DNA from: Coptis chinensis
Lineage: Eukaryota > Streptophyta > Magnoliopsida > Ranunculales > Ranunculaceae
Length of the DNA: 64,000 nt
Assembly (NCBI GenBank): GCA_015680905.1
Contig: CM027378.1
Span: 15,357,001 to 15,421,000 of the forward strand
Reading direction: 5' to 3'
Part shown: positions 11,561 through 24,379 of the stretch, in pieces
Layout of the letters: every line of letters starts with the position of its first letter
How positions within the stretch are numbered: position 1 is the first letter of the stretch
Made by a program: the position numbers and the translations under genes
Notes under the pieces: model-generated
Seen by the model: only the letters and a program-made list of their open reading frames with translations
The model's database searches: none
Told to the model about the DNA's origin: nothing

Positions 11561-12413
11561 ACCAAGGAACAGAACCGCTGGTTCATCTTCTTCCTCACCA
11601 GCGCATCCCCTTCCTCACCAGCACCTCCCACCACCGACTTTGCCACCACCAACAAACCATTAGGTTTTCACCCTCGACAAAAACCCCATCTTTCTATACC
11701 CTAAAAATGCAATTCCCTCACACTTCCAAAATCGCGTTTTGGACTCCATTAACGCTCATTCAAGCTTCCACAGCACTCTCAGATCCTCCAACACACCTAC
11801 TACAACTAACCCTCAGTCAACCAAAACCCATACAACCCAAAACAACCAAACCAACACTCCACCAACCAAAACAAATAAATCACCTGCACCTAGAACAAAT
11901 AGACCTAGCGATTTTATGTTTTTTTTTAGGCTCGTGCCGTCATAACAGTCCCTTTAGAGTGCCGACAGTTTTATAGTCTAGAGTTTCAATAATCCCTCAA
12001 TAAATACAGCACCAAGGAACCATTTTAACTATTCGTCCAAGGACGCAGAATAAACTACAGACTGAGCTGAAAAAAATTGAACAGTAAAGCTTTTTTTTTT
12101 TCTTATACTCGTAAAATAAAAAAAAAATGTAACTACTCACAATAATGAACAGCTCAACGAAATTCCTCCGAGTCCGAGTCGTCGCGCTCTAACGCTCGAG
12201 CAAACAAGCCGCCTCCATTTTTATTATTTTTTTTTATTCTCTAAAACCATATTCTCTAGAACAATGTGATTATATACTTGGGTTTGAAACCCAAACCCAA
12301 TACAGACTCGGGCCCAAAAACCAGGCCCACGTATCCCAAACCCAATCCGATCCAATTTTAAATAAATAAATAAATAATTAATTAATATGTATTTTAAATA
12401 CGGGCATTACAAC

Positions 12414-14230
12414 AACTTTGTACTCAAGAGGGTGGTGCAATGGATGCATTTATTGGCTAGGTAACCTGATGTTGTTCCATAAACACTCTTTATCTAGCTT
12501 GCCATAAATACTCTTTATTCCCTTTTGGTTATTATGCCAAGTCTTTTCTCTACCTTCATAGTGACTCTCCATCAGCTCCCAAGTATTTACGGTATCCTAG
12601 AATTCAGTCATTGACGGGGGTTTACCACCTTGCTTTTCTTCAATGTTCTAAAAGACGACAGGTGCACGGTGGGTTTGATATACATGCCAGGGGGTTCTAT
12701 TTGTTTATTTAAATATGTAATATTGTAAATGTGTATGTATATATATGAAAAACAACTATCGCAGTTAAACTCGAATTCCGATGGCACAAAAGCAAAAAAG
12801 TCGAAGAAGACTAAAGAACCTGATTGGGAACCTCCTCCAAGTCCAGAAACCACTTACATCCCAAATCCTGAACCACACATGGGGAATCAACTTCAGTAGT
12901 CAAAGTCTGATTTTTGATGATACAAAAGCAAGAAATTCCCAAAACCCTAGTGGTTTTGATCAGAAACCTACAGGCCCAAAAGCTAGGACACCAAATACTT
13001 CACTGCCGAGCACAACCGATCGTTCAAACATCAAGTTACAAGGAAGTCTAAAAAACCTAGTGGTTTTGATTAGAAATGTACAAGCCCAGAAGCTGAGACA
13101 CCAAGTACTTCACTGCGCACCACAACTGAACGTCCGAAGTAGAGTTCAAACTAAGAAAATCAAGTTACACAACAGGAGAGTAAAATTAAACGACCTCCTC
13201 TTCCACCACCTGAGAAGCAAAGCAAAAGATTTCTCCCAATGGCAAGGACTAGACGTATCGGTGTCCTCCTCAATGAGTGCATAGAACTTCATCAATCATA
13301 CACCAACTACACAATAGGCCATTGACACAACAAAATCATCATCAAATCACTATAGGTGCAGAAACTCGAGGTTTGATACAGATAATTCAAGATGGACACC
13401 AGTACCACAACTTGGATAGCCTTCAAACCAAAAAATTAGAGAAGAACTAGAAATCTCTAAAAATTATCCAATTACTACTGCATAACCCAGAAACTCAGAG
13501 AGACCCAATTTCTGATATAAATAACTCTAACTTCACTTACCAAAGTAAGATCATGAAGAAGAAAGAGCCAATTCAATGTAAATCGGTCGGACTCTGTTCA
13601 AATTTGATAACTCAGCTGAGAGTTCTTACACACCACAGTAGTCTGAAGTTTTTCAATACTAAAGTGGGTTATACATCAATGCAATGAAGACTCTCGACCC
13701 CTACAGTAAAGAAACCTTAGATAGAGTGTTAGAACTTTGAACTGAGAATTGACTATTAGTCCCACATTGGCTACAGACAGACTTGGACTAACAATGACCC
13801 CCACCACATAGATATCTTCTAATACCATCTTCATATCTTATATTGCAAATGAAAGCTCATTATGCAAACAGACACCACTAGAATTACAGAAAGCCAAGTC
13901 CTTCGATTGAAAAGAAAATAATTACTCTCATTAAACAATGTTTTAAGACCTATGAAAAGAACACCTTACTGCTAAATTGCAAATCAAAAAGACTACTCAA
14001 AACTAATCGCATTTTGCCTAATGAACTGAAAATAGGTAACAACAATGAAAGAAGAAGAAAGTTGTCTAATCAAGAGCATCTCAAACATAATGAAAAAGGA
14101 AGAAATTAAACTTTATAAACTTCTTAAAATGCATTTTAATGAAAGGTGACCAAAACATGTGTCATGATTCAAACGAAAATGCATAAGAGTTTCCAAACGA
14201 AACATGTTAGGTATTGGTTGGGACAAATGA
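12414..14230. other. Spacer with a proline/lysine-rich degraded reading frame
   Basis: 12781-13284 is open on the plus strand, but its composition looks like a shadow. A neighbouring frame reads as a Lys/Pro/Ser-rich low-complexity protein with an internal duplication of about 130 bp (around 12955-13050 and 13065-13140, both with cctagtggttttgat) and ends near ARTRRIGVLLNE. It is interrupted by stops. It may be linker sequence of a transposon protein; I cannot name it. A phrase tattagtcccacattgg near 13754 is typical of plant LTR or TRIM starts, but no partner was found. Confidence 0.3.
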
Positions 14231-14600
14231 TTATCCACCAAGACAGTTGCATAAAACCCCATTGAAACTCGTAGCAGTTGTGTCATCTACATGTGTAGGC
14301 TTTCCAAAAGCCCTTCCCATAGCAAGTAGATTCTTTACTTCCCAATACTCAAGACTGTGCCCTGGAAATCTAACCCATACAAGAGCATGACTTAATTTGA
14401 AATTGTTTATCACCAAAAAACTTAGGTGACCACTGATTTAATCTCAGAGATCGAAGTGCCTTGTTCCCAAACCCTATGGTAGTCACTTTCATCATAAAAT
14501 ATTACCATGATATAAACTCTATCGAGAGGGGTTACCAAACATTATTTTTTGGGTGCCCATAAAACCTTAGCGATGAACCCTTTAAATTTTGATCTTTTGG
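14231..14600 (-). pseudogene. DUF4283-like scrap (LINE ORF1 type)
   Basis: The minus-strand frame contains ALVWVRFPGHSLEYW followed by a stretch with LLAMGRAFGKP.HVDD. This matches the pattern of the DUF4283 domain (VWVRFPGLPLEYW...L..IG..IG.P...D) carried by the ORF1 protein of many plant LINEs. An upstream piece with RVWEQGTSISEIKS in the same region fits the preceding part of that domain, but stops lie between the two. No zinc knuckle or reverse transcriptase is seen nearby, so this is an isolated fragment. In a LINE the protein would bind the RNA intermediate. Confidence 0.5.
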
Positions 14601-15067
14601 AAGTCTAGTCTACCTACTAATGCAAACTTGCAAAAGTCAAGAGCTTTATCCACTTCTTTAATTAAGTTAAGTTAATACAAGTTGGAGTGTACTAAACCTT
14701 ATAATTTTTTTTTTTAAATTGCACCATTAATAAATTTGAAAACATGCTTACCTTTACGCATGTCTTGCATGTCACATTCTGCATGCAGTGAGGTGAAAAT
14801 GTTGTCAACCGGACTTGAAGAATTACCTGTACAACCAATTGTCGCAAATTCCAGCCCGTAAACATCAATGATAATAATTACTTTGGGAATTCAATTCTTT
14901 GATGCATATATGTATTTAAGCAATTCTAGGTTACCATTACGTATTTCCTGCTCGACTTGGGGACTACCACTAGCAATGCCTCCTTCAACATTCTTTACAC
15001 ATCAGTTCAAATATGTGTTTATTCATTTACACTAAAGAGTACATCATTAATTCGATAAAACTGTACA

Positions 15068-17393
15068 TCACAACCTAAACTTACTACCACGAGAAATAGG
15101 CAGTGTTGTAGTCAGCGGCATATTTTCATCTAATAAGCGCACATTGACTGGAGATGGGACATTAACTAGTTCTAATACTACATTAATCCGCTCACCTTGT
15201 TGATTGACTTCTATGTCTTCAGAACTGTCTTTACTTTCATAAGTTGGTGCCAAAAAAGGATCAAACTCACTACTCATGTCATTGGAGCCTTCCTGAACAC
15301 CACTCGCACTCTCATCACAATGCATATCTTCACTTACATCAGCATCACTCCTGGCCTCACCAGCTCTTACTATTTCTGAATTCATGGCGAGCAAATCTTC
15401 TAGGATTACTTGCTCAGTGATACTCTCGAAGAAAGGCATAAGCAATTGAGCAAGGCGGAAAGAGCATTTCCTCTGCACCAAAACACAAATACATATGCAG
15501 TTTTAGGTTCACAAGATATACATGGATAAGTATCCACATAACAAAGGTTGAAGTTACTAGCAAGAAGAAGTTTTAAGGGAAATCTCATCATATCATAATC
15601 AAGCTACTTTCTAAAAGCATGCATTCTAAACAAATGTCGTTAAGAACATGCATTCTAAGCAAACGTCATTCTAAACAAAAACATAGTAAAGACACGGAAT
15701 GAATTCATAACATATTAACATCTTCAGTTAACTTATCCCTCAACAATGCCTCATGATAGTGCAAGGGTCGAATTTGCGTGACACTGTGGCTCATATACCA
15801 TTCCAAGTAAGCTGCATGACTTCCCTCAGTGAACTATACTTGTTCCTCCCCAGTACAGTCAGACGTACACCAGATTTCCCAGTCTATGCATATTTCTTTG
15901 GACGGCTTCTGAGATTTAAAATCATCTTTCCACCTAGGAGGTGGATCTGGTATGTGTTGCTTCCGCCCAAACTGCCTCATTCATCTTTCTGGCATATACC
16001 TCTCTAGAATGTCAAAGTGTATAAGCCATGTCAATATGGGCTTTGTATATAAAACGTTCAAAGCAAATTGGGGAGCATTCACCCAGGCGTCCCATGGCTG
16101 CCATATTATCTAAAATAGCAAACATCATACCAAGATTAGCATATACACTTCTTTGGCATTCACATTCACACAACCTAACTGCACTGGTTTTTTACTGCGT
16201 GGCTAATTTGTTTATGCATGACAGATATCAAGTATAAATGCATATCACTAATACCTAAATATCTACTTAAGACAACCATTGCATGACTAACCTTATCCGC
16301 ACATAGTGTGTCCATATTTGCACTTAGATGCTCATACGTGAGCTTTGAAGGTTTATATTTGACGTGTTTCCACCGGCAAGCAGCTGGGAATTTAACAAAA
16401 GCAGGACACCTTGGCTGACACATACGAATCCTTTCGTAAAACCATGCCTAGAAGCAAACATCCACAATTACAATCCAATACATAGTTAATTAATAAAGAA
16501 CAGTCCATAAAAAAATTTGAAGCTATAGTGTTACAACACTTACCAATAGTAGAGTTGAAGAGCCACAAATGTTCAAAACAAAATTACAGTCACTTTTGCG
16601 GCCTTTGTTATTTTCTTTACGATGAAGTGATGCCCACATGAGTGATCTGAATAGGAACGCAAGCACAGCAGTACCCCAAGCATACGAGGCACAATTCTTC
16701 GTATCGGCCAGGAATGGTAGATATTTCGTATGTACATGATAACCTCCTGGCTCTGAAAAAACTGTGCTTCCAATGAGGAATAACACAAACGCAATCACAC
16801 GTTGTGCTTCGCTCACACCTGCTTGCCGGCGTACGAAGGTAGTTTGTAGCCATCACAATTTCACTGATTTCCCTCTTACCTCTGACTATGGAGGACTTAG
16901 GCCCAAATATTTCTTACATGCTTCATAAGCGTCCAATTTTGAGTTGCCCCCAATTCGTTTCCCAATTACATTTAAGCCCAGAATATAGGCAACATCCTCT
17001 AGTGTAATTGTTGCTTCAAAAGTTAGAAAGTGGAATGAATTAGTCTCTGGTCGCCAATGGTCAACCAAAGCAGATATGAAGTCCCGGTCCCCATGAAACT
17101 AGTCTATTAATATTTTTCTCAGGTGCTTGAAGCCCAAACCTGCGACCATTTTCTTTTGGGCATTAGATAATATCCAGTCATTTACCTTTTGATTGTGCTC
17201 ATGTGTACAGACCACTAGTCGAACCTGTTACTCGTTTAGACAAGTTATTGAATGTTAACTAATAGAAGCAAACGGAAAACTTATAATTAATAAATAGTTG
17301 AAGATAGCTAGTTACCTCTCCATCCATGAGCAAAGATGATATATGATCATCTTGTAAGTATAAATGCTGTATAATTTGTAGTCTATTGTCCAT
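15068..17393 (-). pseudogene. Plant mobile domain (MAIN-like) pseudogene with introns
   Basis: A minus-strand gene relic of the plant mobile domain family (PF10536; MAIN/MAIL1 of Arabidopsis and many transposon-borne relatives). Readable exons: exon 1 17393-17316 (ATG, 26 codons, donor GTAAC); exon 2 17224-16544 (acceptor AACAG, donor GTAAGT); exon 3 16447-16292 (acceptor TTCTAG, donor GTTAGT); exon 4 16109-15705; a possible acidic last exon 15479-15068. Family landmarks appear in order: VDHWRPETNSFHF, ATITLEDVAYILGL, a VLFLIGSTVF.....HTKYLPFLAD block, YAWGTAVLAFLFR, WFYERI, IIWQPW, then MRQFGRKQHIPDPPP. In-frame stops occur after KILID, after GLSPP, after SVKL, in place of an arginine before MRQFG, and after GEEQV. 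The good splice sites with about five stops point to a once functional gene that decayed, or to unusual coding if any stop is an assembly error. Function of the family: nuclear, linked to silencing and meristem maintenance. Confidence 0.75.
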
Positions 17394-19066
17394 GCTGCAG
17401 GGTGTAGTAGGAAGTAAATTAGTAGAAAAAAGTTAGAGCTGAAATAATTAAACTAGAACAGTTCATACAAGAGATAAGAAATTAAACAAATTGCTGAACA
17501 TGGATTGAATATCTTATGATAAGGTAGTTAAAATTAATGAAGGGAAAGTAATGGCGGGACTCTTGATTTCGTTATTTTTAGTACCAAAAGGTGGTGATCT
17601 TAACTCCATTTTAGTACAACCAAGGCAAAACAGCAAGCAGACACTCAACTATCAACAAGGAACCATGCAATTGCTAAGAAATAAGTAAATATTTGTTTAC
17701 TAGGTAATCCACATACTAACTTATATAATTGTGCACATGAATAAAAGGCTTATATATAGCTTGATACTGACAATATCAAGGATACCATAAGAATGACCTT
17801 ATACGGATCACTGGTTTCTCTAATCCCGGGGTAAGCTTGCTCTAATCCATGCATAGGTTGTCCCATAGTTTCTTGAGGTGGGATCGATGGCATCTATAAT
17901 TTGGTAGTCTCTTTAGTCATAGGATTCATTTCTTCATTTTTCTCTAATTCTTGCTTAGGTTTCCCGGTTGTATCTTTAGTCATAGGATTCGTTTCTTGAG
18001 GCACAGGTTTCTCTAATCCCGGGTTAGCTTGCACTAATCCTAGCTTAGGTTTCCTGGTAGTTTCTTTCGGATTCGTATTCTCTAATCCCATAGTGTCTTT
18101 AGTAAGAGGCTTATTATTGTCTAATCAAGACTTATTATTCAATAATGTTGTATTCACTTCTGGTAGCATCACTGGTATCTGTAATTTGTTAATATCTTTA
18201 GTCATAGGATTAGTTTCTTAACTTAACTTCCCTGTACAGTATTTCTAAATATTTGTTGTTCATGTAGTTATAATTTGTTAATCACATCCACTTATAGGTG
18301 CTACAAACTAATTTTCGATCTATCTGAAACACCATGATCAACTGCTTAAGGCTGCATACCCTTACCAACCGGCGTCAGTGCCTGTAACAACATAGGTAAT
18401 TTTTTTACGAACAACACCTAACTAAAATCTATTATTACTTTAAATTCTAATTCCTCCCCAAAACCCATCAGCCTCAACCAAAATCTCTACATATTAAGTA
18501 TTGAATTCTCTGATCCCACCATTGTTTCATTCTATCCTCACCTTACCGTCGTCAACTAAGTCATTCTCTACCTAGATCCTCATATTTCCCACAAAGCAAT
18601 AATCTAATTACTGTGACAAACCACTATTTGAAGCTTATAAATAAGTAAAACTTAGAAAAGGGATGCATTCCAGAATGGGGAATAGCTGCTTCTAATATGA
18701 TTTTGAATGGTTTCGACTCGACCTTCATTTGGTGATTCTAACAAAGTTGCTTAAAAACTAAACTATTTACTCAGTGATATGCAAACTTCACTAGAAAACC
18801 AATTATTATTTGTTTCCTCCAAGCCAAATGCAGATACCCTTGCATGTGAATGGTATGGAAGTCCCCCTCCCTCTAAATGATTAAATTAACACATTTTGTT
18901 GACTAATAAGACTACCTAAGGGTGTATCATCACCTAACCTAGGGCAGATTCAAGGAAGAAAAAAGGAGTTCCAAACATGAGACAAAAAAAATTGACAAAT
19001 TACAAGATGGTCATACACATCTTAGACTGAGACTCAAACGATAAGGATGCAAATGAGGCATGCTGC
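17394..19066. other. Spacer with a degraded repeat-encoded segment
   Basis: At 17.80-18.22 kb a degenerate duplication shares ggtttctctaatcccggg at about 17811 and 18006, and tctttagtcataggatt occurs three times. On the minus strand this reads as a Lys/Pro/Thr-rich repeat peptide (phrases KETT.KPK.GL and NPMTKETT). It lies just upstream of exon 1 of the mobile-domain pseudogene, but I see no splice link. The rest (18.25-19.06 kb) shows nothing. Confidence 0.35.
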
Positions 19067-19890
19067 TTATAAGTGCTCAAAAAGTGCTATTTAACCCTCG
19101 ATTATGCCTCTTGTTTAGCCATCTTAGTGGACTAATAGTGTCTGCAAGTTATGTTTTATGATTCTACAGGTCAAAGAGAGAGTTTTGTGGAATATTAGAG
19201 AAAATGGGGTAAAATGGAGCAATTCGGAGCATTAAGGAACACATGGGAAGCCCGTGGACAATCATGGAGAAGGCCAAGGAATTAGAGCTATTAAAAATGC
19301 GACTTAGACCTATTTTAAAGCCTATTTGGAAGCCCAAGACCAAAGGATTCGTTGCTTGGACTAAAGCCCGCAAAAGATGATAGAAAGATAGAGCATAAGA
19401 GACAAAATAGGCTTACGTGTCTGGGACGCATGGATCGAGTGTCTAGACGCATTGATCACATTTAGGACGCATGAATAGTGCGTCCAGACGTATGGATCGA
19501 CACTGTAGCCAATTTTTTCTCAGTTTTGGAGACGAAGTTGGACTCTGAAAGAAGTCTATTTGTATTAGGAAACAAATGACGGTTTAGAATACTTCTAGAG
19601 CTCATTGTAACCTCTATAAATAGAGGACCTAAGTGCCTCATGTAAATTGCCAATTCACTTATATTCTTGTCTCCAGAACTTGAGGCAGAGAGAGATTAAT
19701 AATAAAAGATTGGTTTTAACTAGCTGAGTCTTAATAAATTAGTCTTTCTAGTCTTATGTTCTTCGACTCTTCTTCTTCTTGTTCTTCGTGTTCTTCCTTC
19801 TCTATGGAAGGCTAATCTTCTCCTTCAAGGGAGGAGATGAAGCCGATGCTTAAGGTTTAATGATTCTTCTGGTTCATGGTGTTCTTACAA
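19067..19890 (+). repeat. Left LTR copy (partial) of the Athila-like element
   Basis: It matches the right LTR from its first bases for a little over 800 bp, with scattered substitutions. The shared part includes the TATA-type box (ctataaatagagga) and the poly-T/C tract with ttcttcttcttgttcttcg. Confidence 0.8.
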
Positions 19891-21851
19891 GTAGACTACA
19901 AGACTAATGGTAAAGCAGAAGTTTCGAATAGGGAAATCAAGAGTATTCTAGAGAAGACACTTAATCCTTCTAGGAAAGACTGGTCTCTTAGACTCCAAGA
20001 TGCACTATGGGCATACAGAACAACATTCAAAACACCCATAGGGATGTCGCCCTATCGCTTGGTATATGGAAAGGCGTGTCAATTACCTGTTGAGTTAGAA
20101 CATAAAGCCTACTGGGCAGTGAAAGAGATGAATTTCAGCCTAGATCAAGCAGGAGAAAGGAGGAAGCTTCAAATCAGTGAATTAGAGGAATTAATAAGTC
20201 AAGGATTTACAAGGATAAGACTAAAGCATTACATGACAGAAGAATTCTGAAGAGAGAATTCGAACCTAGACAGAAGGTTTTGGTCTACAACTCTCATCTA
20301 GAAATTTTCCCTGGAAAGTTGAGATCTAGATGGACGGGACCGTTTATAGTAAGACATGTCACACCTTTTGGAGCTATTGACGTAGAAAACATAAAGAGAA
20401 GGACTCGTTTCAAAGTCAACGCTCATCGACTGAAGTCTTTTCTGGAGTTACCTACTGGGGACGTGGAGGCCGTTTTTCTCAAGGATCCGGTTTATCAGAC
20501 CACTGTTGAAGCGGAAAATTGGGGTAAGTTACCTACACACCTTAAAGATTACATTCTATGTCTTGCTGAACCTGTTACTCTGTCTAGTTTAAGTTTTTTG
20601 CATGAGGGAAGTCAAGCGTCGTAAGCTTGACTCCTTAGGATCTCATTAGTATAAGTGCCACCGATAGCCGGGCCCTCAAATTTTCATAACTTTATCCTTT
20701 ACTGAGAGGAGTTGCAAGTGCTGGAGTCAAAGTCTCATAACTTTAGTAGACTGAGTATAAAATGTCCACAGGAAGTAAGCATGTTGTTGAGAGATGAGTT
20801 TTGAGGTGGGAATATTAGTCTTGAGGATCTGACTATAAAAGACTCAAAAGTCTTGAGAATCTAACTTTAAAAGACTCACATTACGTCTTGGGGATCTGAC
20901 ATAAAAAGACCTAAAAATTTATTTCTTGAACTAATTTTGATATTTGGCATCAATGGTAATATCCTACCTTTTTCTCATCCATTTTATTTACTTCTTTATA
21001 CATTGAGGTCAATGCATGCATAAGTAGGGGGGAAGGTGTACTTGAGAAATGAATTTCGAAAATTAGTTTTCAAAAACAAAAATATTTTTGTTTCTATATA
21101 AGTAGCATGAGAAAAATGAATTTTAATGATGAGTCTGGGATATAGATTCTATACTGCTTAGTGTTGAGTTTGATAGATAGTTGATATTATTGATTTCATT
21201 ACCGCTTAGAATATTTATTATGCTCGGACATAGTTCTTGTTGATATAATTCTTTATAAAGGCACCACCATAATACTTGGTTAGTTTTGTGTACTTTTGCT
21301 AGAAGAGAGATTTAAACCCCTAGTAAACTGGAAGTAGAATTTTTAGACTTACCCATTCTTTGGAGAGTTCTTATGAAAAATCCGAGTCTTAGTAACTCAA
21401 TATCTTTCAGTTCTTTATGTCGTTATAATATAGTCTCATTATTTGTTGATTTGGTTAATCATGAAGTGACATCAACTGGGGAGATAGCCATTAGGTCTTG
21501 TAGTCTATTCGAAACAGAGTATCATACTGATAAGTCAAGTAGTGAACCTATTCAGCCTTTATCCCACCTAGTAGGACCATCATGTTAAACCCTTTTGAGC
21601 CTTACAATAAGCCATTTTCTTTCATAAAACCCTTTACCCTTTACCCAACTGCAGACAAAGAGTATAGCCAAAATCTTTATCAACCATACTCATATGTTTC
21701 TGAGAATACGAGGGGCACAAAGAGGAAGAAATATCACAAAATGAAGATTACAAGGAAATACCAGAGAGATACAATGAAGACCATCATTCTGTTCTAAGTG
21801 AAAGAAGCTAGTAGAAAACAAGCATATCCAGTACTAATCAAGAATATACCA

Positions 21852-21894
<43 letters not shown>

Positions 21895-22772
21895 AGAACG
21901 GATGGAAAAGCTAAGACAAAGGAAGAACTTTCTCTGCAATACATAATTTGAAGAAATCTTCTAAATAATTAAGCAAAACCCTTAGTGTTTTTCAGAAACA
22001 ACCTTTGAATCCTTTTTACCTTTCCTTCATAAGCCAATACCCAAGCCAAGTTACAACCCATGACTTATCATTATAGTATGGTACAATGTCTAGTATAGGT
22101 GAGAGGATGCTAAAGTGAAGGACCCGACACTTCATATGTGATTGACATTCTTTCCATGATACTACTTTCATCTAGAAGTCTGTTTTTCAAGGTAGTATGT
22201 GGGATGTTCGTATGCATTATTCTTTTCCCCACATACATGAGGTAAAATAGTAGACCATCTTCTGAGAGATTCTTTTCTGAGAGTATGACCAGTGTGGATT
22301 GAAAGTCGAGATTATCTACCTATGGTAAACTAGGGATTCCGTTTCTTGGATAGGAGAGTATAGGAGATTGACTATGTACACACATAAGCCTTGATTAAGA
22401 ATTTTGTCAATTTTTACTACTTCCCATCATAATCTATGAGTCTTTGCAGCAATGTAGTTAGCAATGGAGACCGTTTGTTGGAGTAAGCACTAAGTGGGTA
22501 AGGAATTTCTCTCTCTAAAAAATACTATCATTCTTGAACATGCTATTAATTGATTTTGTGGGTATATCACCTGAAAACCCTCACAAGACTATAACTCGTC
22601 CTTTTTGGGGAAATTAAAGGTTTAAAGCCTTGTTGCATATGGTAAATGCAATCGCGATGCCTGCGAAAATGAGTTAGGATTTTATTTTTGTTATTAGGAT
22701 GTGATTTTGATCACTTATCTATTTTTTTTATCTTATTTACTAAGAGACTAGCGAAAGGCTAGTTAGGAGTTG

Positions 22773-24312
22773 TGATAAGTGCTCAAAAAGTGTTATTTAA
22801 CACTCGATTATGCCTCTTGTTTAGCCATCTTAGTGGACTAATAGTGTCTATAAGTTATGTTTTATGATTCTACAGGTCAAAGAGAGTGTTTTGTGTAATA
22901 TTAGAGAAAATGGTAAAACGGAACAATTCGGAGCATTAAGGATCACATGGGAAGCCTGTGGACAATCATGGAGAAGGCCAAGGAATTATAGCTATTAAAG
23001 ATGCTACTTGGACCTATTTTAAAGCCTATTTGGAAGCCCAAGGACAAAGGATTCGTTGTTTGGACCAAAGCCCGCAAAAGAAGATAGAAGGATAGAGCAG
23101 AAGAGACAAAATAGGCTTACGTGTCTGGGACGCATGGATCGAGCGTCCAGACGCATTGATCGCGTCTGGGATGCATGAATAGTGCGTCCAGACGTATGGA
23201 TCGACACTGTAGCCAATTTATTCTCAGTTTTGGAGACAAAGTTGAACTCTGAAAGAAGTTTATTTGTATTAGGAAACAAATGACGGTTTGGAATGCTTCT
23301 AGAGCTCATTGTAACCTCTATAAATAGAGGACCCAAGTGCCTCATGTAAATTGCCAATTCACTTATATTCTTGTCTCCAGAACTTGAGGCAGGGAGAGAT
23401 TAATAATAAAAGATTGGTTTTAACTAGCTGAGTCTTAATAAATTAGTCTTTCTAGTCTTATGTTCTTCGACTCTTCTTCTTCTTGTTCTTCGTGTTCTTC
23501 CTTCTCTATGGAAGGCTAATCTTCTCCTTCAAGAGAGGAGATGAAGCCGATGCTTAAGATTTAATGATTCTTCTAGTTCATGGTGTTCTTCAATCATGTT
23601 AGTTCTTTATGTTTTTAGTTATTAGTTCCATTGCCCACACCAGGGGATGGAAGTATAGAATAGGGTTTATGTTTTGCAATATTAATATCATGCTAGTATT
23701 CTTTACTTTTCTTCTAGTAGTATAGTTCTTTAGAGTTAGAGAAGTATTATTTGTGTTGCCTTAGAAGAGGTAGCTCAGGGAGTGGCTGCCTAGGGAAAGT
23801 ATTCTTTGTGTTTGCCTTAAGTGGTGATTCATTGAATGGCAGCCCTATTAGGAAGTACTCCTTGATGTTGCTCTTGGTAATACATTGAATGGCTGCCCGA
23901 GCTTACATAAAAGGAAAGAAGATATTAATAGCATAAACATAGGATCAACCTTAAGTAGAGTTAATTATTAACGATGTTTTATCCAAGAGGGCATCGGCAC
24001 TCGCTCGATTGCCTAATTGTAGTCTACTTGTAAGAACAACCATGAAGCAGAAGGTCATAGATTAAAATTATTGGTGGATTCTAATCTCTTGAATTCCCTC
24101 TCTTATAAATTCTCAATAGTTTAGTTAATTTAGTTTAGTTTAGCATTAGAATCTAAAATCTCTACAATCATAGTTTTTAATCCCTTAAACCCTTTTTCTA
24201 GTCCTGTCTTTCACATAACATACACTTAAAAGTGGAACGATATCCTACTCATCCTTTACTTATTGAGGGATAATTAGGTTTTGATACGCTTCTGTTTCGT
24301 TCAACGACCATA
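22773..24312 (+). repeat. Right LTR of the Athila-like element
   Basis: It starts TGATAAGTGC right after a degenerate purine-rich stretch (agttaggagttg). The end is not sharply defined; the sequence gaggGATAATTAGGTTTTGATACGC near 24.27 kb is typical of the far end of such LTRs, so about 24.31 kb is an estimate. No target duplication could be confirmed. Confidence 0.65.
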
Positions 24313-24379
24313 CACCATCTACATACACAAAAAGAAGCTTGTCAGCTACACAGAAAACTAACTACTTAGAGATACAACT

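Larger units (their letters stand above)
8602..12408. mobile_element. Solo-LTR-like Ty3/Gypsy relic with ACAAC target duplication
   Basis: The unit starts TGTCACACCC and ends GGGCATTACA, so its ends are short inverted repeats of the TG...CA kind. It is flanked on both sides by the same 5 bp, ACAAC (8597-8601 and 12409-12413), as expected for LTR element integration. No gag, protease, integrase or reverse transcriptase can be seen inside, so a solo LTR left by LTR-LTR recombination is the simplest reading; at about 3.8 kb it would be a long LTR, partly swollen by internal repeats and a CACTA-type end near 9862. Ends of this style occur in Ty3/Gypsy lineages, and the coding strand cannot be fixed with confidence. 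It is a fossil without coding capacity. Confidence 0.6.
19067..24312 (+). mobile_element. Athila-like Ty3/Gypsy LTR retrotransposon, broken
   Basis: Two direct repeats mark the LTRs. The right LTR starts TGATAAGTGCTC at 22773; the left copy starts at 19067 and shares over 800 bp with it. Both contain the same gacgcatggatcgag-type short repeats, a TATAAATAGAG box near the middle and ataataaaaga shortly after. Internal parts that can be recognised: integrase ([33 protein letters not shown], then the GKLRSRWTGPF type C-terminal segment; about 19.9-20.6 kb) and a long non-coding 3' region before the right LTR. The integrase style and the 3' region suit the Athila-like lineage. No protease or reverse transcriptase remains. 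The element is clearly broken, with several major losses. LTR copies differ by roughly 5 per cent by eye, so insertion was probably a few million years ago. The right limit is approximate. Confidence 0.75.

Noticed and set aside
11374-11655. Minus-strand open frame with GLKLFWGLSY repeats
   Set aside because: It is a read-through of a 60-bp tandem DNA repeat; repeat peptides of this kind are expected by chance.
12781-13284. Plus-strand open frame of 167 codons
   Set aside because: A neighbouring frame has the more protein-like (Lys/Pro/Ser-rich, internally repeated) composition, so this frame is probably a shadow of a degraded gene.
21373-21797. Two short open frames in the 3' region of the Athila-like element, considered as an extra gene
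   Set aside because: No similarity in pattern to the extra ORFs at 59.85-62.8 kb and no known domain; more likely non-coding element sequence.
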